This document shows, in pieces, positions 4,909-6,071 of a stretch of 6,071 nucleotides of DNA (position 1 is its first letter; every line of letters starts with the position of its first letter). The notes beneath the pieces were generated by a model, which was not told the DNA's origin, did not search any database, and saw only the letters and a list, made by a program, of their open reading frames with translations. The translations under genes and the position numbers were made by a program. This DNA comes from Planctomycetaceae bacterium UBA4655 (lineage in GTDB: Bacteria > Planctomycetota > Planctomycetia > Pirellulales > UBA1268), in NCBI GenBank assembly GCA_002405515.1, contig DHLZ01000099.1, positions 1 through 6,071 on the forward strand, read 5' to 3'.

Positions 4909-6071
4909 GCCTGTATTTCCTGATCAAAGCGTTCGTGGAAGCGTCGTGGGCGAGCGGCGGTTCGTCGGCCGACTCGAGTTCGGGCATGATCCGGTTTGCC
5001 AGCACCTTGCCGAGTTCCACGCCCCATTGGTCGAACGGGTTCACGTTCCAGATCGTCCCCTGAGTGAAGACGCTGTGCTCGTACAGGGCGACGAGGCTGC
5101 CCAGCACCCTCGGCGTGAGCCGCTCGGACAGGATCGTCGTGCTTGGGCGGTTGCCCGGAAACGTCTTGTGCGGGACGAGCTCCTCGGGAACCTTCTCGGC
5201 GCGAGCTTCCTCCGGGGTCTTGCCGAAGGCGAGCGCCTCGGCCTGTGCCAACACGTTCGACATGAGCAGGTCGTGGTGGCGGCCGAGCGGGTTGGACGAC
5301 TTCGCAAAGGCCAGGAAATCGCACGGCACCATGCGCGTTCCCTGATGGATGAGCTGGTAGAAGGAGTGCTGCCCGTTCGTGCCGGGCTCGCCCCAGAACA
5401 CCGGGCAGGTCTGGTAGTCGTCGATCGTTCTGCCGTCGAGGGTCGTCCGCTTGCCATTGCTCTCCATCGTGAGCTGCTGGAGGTAGGCGGGAAACCGCTT
5501 CAGATACTGATCGTAGGGCAGCACTGCGATCGAATCCGCCCCGAGAAAGGTCGTGTTCCAGACGGCGAGCAGTCCGTGGAGCACCGGCAGATTGCGATCG
5601 AAGGGGGCCGAACGAAAGTGCTCGTCCATCGCGTGGAAGCCGTCGAGCAGCTCGCCAAACCGCTCGGGCCCGATCGCCAGCATCGTCGAGAGGCCGATGG
5701 CGGAGTCCATCGAGTAACGGCCGCCGACCCAGTCCCAGAACCCGAACATGGTGGCCGTGTCGATGCCGAAGGCGGCGACCTCCGCTGCATTCGTCGAGAC
5801 GGCGACGAAGTGCCTTGCGACCGCCGCGTCGCTCCCGAGCCGCGTCACGAGCCACTCACGGGCCGTGCGGGCGTTGGCCATCGTCTCCTGCGTCGTGAAC
5901 GTCTTCGAGGAGACCACGAAGAGCGTCTCGGCGGCGTCGAGGTCGCGGACGGCCTCGGCGAAGTCCGTGCCATCGACGTTGCTCACGAATCGGCAGGTGA
6001 GATTGCGGTCGGTGAAGAACCGCAGCGCCTCGTAGGCCATCACCGGCCCCAGGTCCGAACCGCCGATGCCG
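4895..6071 (-). CDS. pgi: Glucose-6-phosphate isomerase, N-terminus outside window
   Basis: Cytoplasmic glycolytic enzyme that interconverts glucose-6-phosphate and fructose-6-phosphate. The visible 391 residues are the C-terminal part of a protein usually near 550 residues. About 150 N-terminal residues lie beyond position 6071, and the frame is open to the edge, beginning with GIGGSDLGPVMAYEAL, the family's sugar-phosphate-binding segment. Further landmarks: SSKTFTTQETM, both PROSITE-type signatures (DWVGGRYSMDSAIG and GTIWNVNPFDQWGVELGK, the latter ending in the catalytic lysine), MESNGK, GEPGTNGQHSFYQLIHQGT with the catalytic glutamate, and GRHHDLLMSN with the catalytic histidine. The C-terminal HDASTNALIRKYRQL is also typical. 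The match to E. coli Pgi is collinear without gaps in the active-site blocks, so the enzyme should be active. The GTG at 6043 and ATG at 6040 are internal codons, not starts. Confidence 0.97.
   Translation of the reverse strand, partial: GIGGSDLGPVMAYEALRFFTDRNLTCRFVSNVDGTDFAEAVRDLDAAETLFVVSSKTFTTQETMANARTAREWLVTRLGSDAAVARHFVAVSTNAAEVAAFGIDTATMFGFWDWVGGRYSMDSAIGLSTMLAIGPERFGELLDGFHAMDEHFRSAPFDRNLPVLHGLLAVWNTTFLGADSIAVLPYDQYLKRFPAYLQQLTMESNGKRTTLDGRTIDDYQTCPVFWGEPGTNGQHSFYQLIHQGTRMVPCDFLAFAKSSNPLGRHHDLLMSNVLAQAEALAFGKTPEEARAEKVPEELVPHKTFPGNRPSTTILSERLTPRVLGSLVALYEHSVFTQGTIWNVNPFDQWGVELGKVLANRIMPELESADEPPLAHDASTNALIRKYRQLRR

Noticed and set aside
5690..5735. Apparent change in the Pgi signature (SMDSAIG where E. 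coli has SLWSAIG)
   Set aside because: The changed positions are variable in the PROSITE-type pattern, and the whole signature still fits, so it is ordinary family variation.
1..6071. A new defence, mobile or biosynthetic system
   Set aside because: All main genes fall into known families, mostly housekeeping or transport. There is no integrase, transposase, nuclease, toxin, reverse transcriptase, attachment site or CRISPR-like spacing. The only tandem repeat is coding.

Overview
The window reads as ordinary chromosomal DNA from a GC-rich bacterium. The most likely source is a planctomycete, possibly of the Pirellulales type. That placement is an inference. It rests on the secreted protein made of 23-residue leucine-rich-like repeats at the left end (a style I associate with planctomycete genomes), on the GC-rich codon use, and on the gene mix. 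No rRNA, tRNA, CRISPR array, insertion sequence or phage gene was seen.

Layout. (1) 58-855, minus strand: a small predicted secreted protein made almost wholly of nine tandem 23-24-residue repeats, starting at a TTG codon behind a strong ribosome binding site. (2) 856-1025: a divergent intergenic region. (3) 1026-2440, plus strand: a compact three-gene set with gaps of 37 and 31 bases. It encodes a YfcA-type TauE/SafE (TSUP) permease, an EmrE-like small multidrug resistance transporter and a 79-residue four-cysteine protein of unknown function. It ends in a likely intrinsic terminator whose stem includes the last stop codon. (4) 2487-6071, minus strand, read from right to left: glucose-6-phosphate isomerase (pgi, cut by the window edge), a TylF-type SAM-dependent O-methyltransferase, a short-chain dehydrogenase closely resembling eukaryotic 3-ketodihydrosphingosine reductase, and 6-phosphogluconolactonase (pgl).

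How the genes may work together. pgi and pgl both act around glucose-6-phosphate: pgi interconverts it with fructose-6-phosphate for glycolysis, and pgl hydrolyses the lactone formed in the oxidative pentose phosphate pathway. The methyltransferase and reductase between them do not belong to central carbon metabolism. The reductase start region is within a few tens of bases of the methyltransferase stop, with an alternative ATG overlapping that stop as ATGA, and the reductase reading frame runs 89 bases into pgl. The three downstream genes are therefore probably co-transcribed. A possible terminator and a possible -10 element between pgi and the methyltransferase suggest that this trio may be partly independent of pgi. 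On the plus strand, the two transporters suggest export of anions and of cationic compounds, but the substrates cannot be read from sequence.

No clearly new multi-gene system is visible. The points most worth a second look are the 3-ketosphinganine-reductase-like enzyme, its long overlap with pgl, the repeat protein, and the two terminator-like hairpins built over stop codons.
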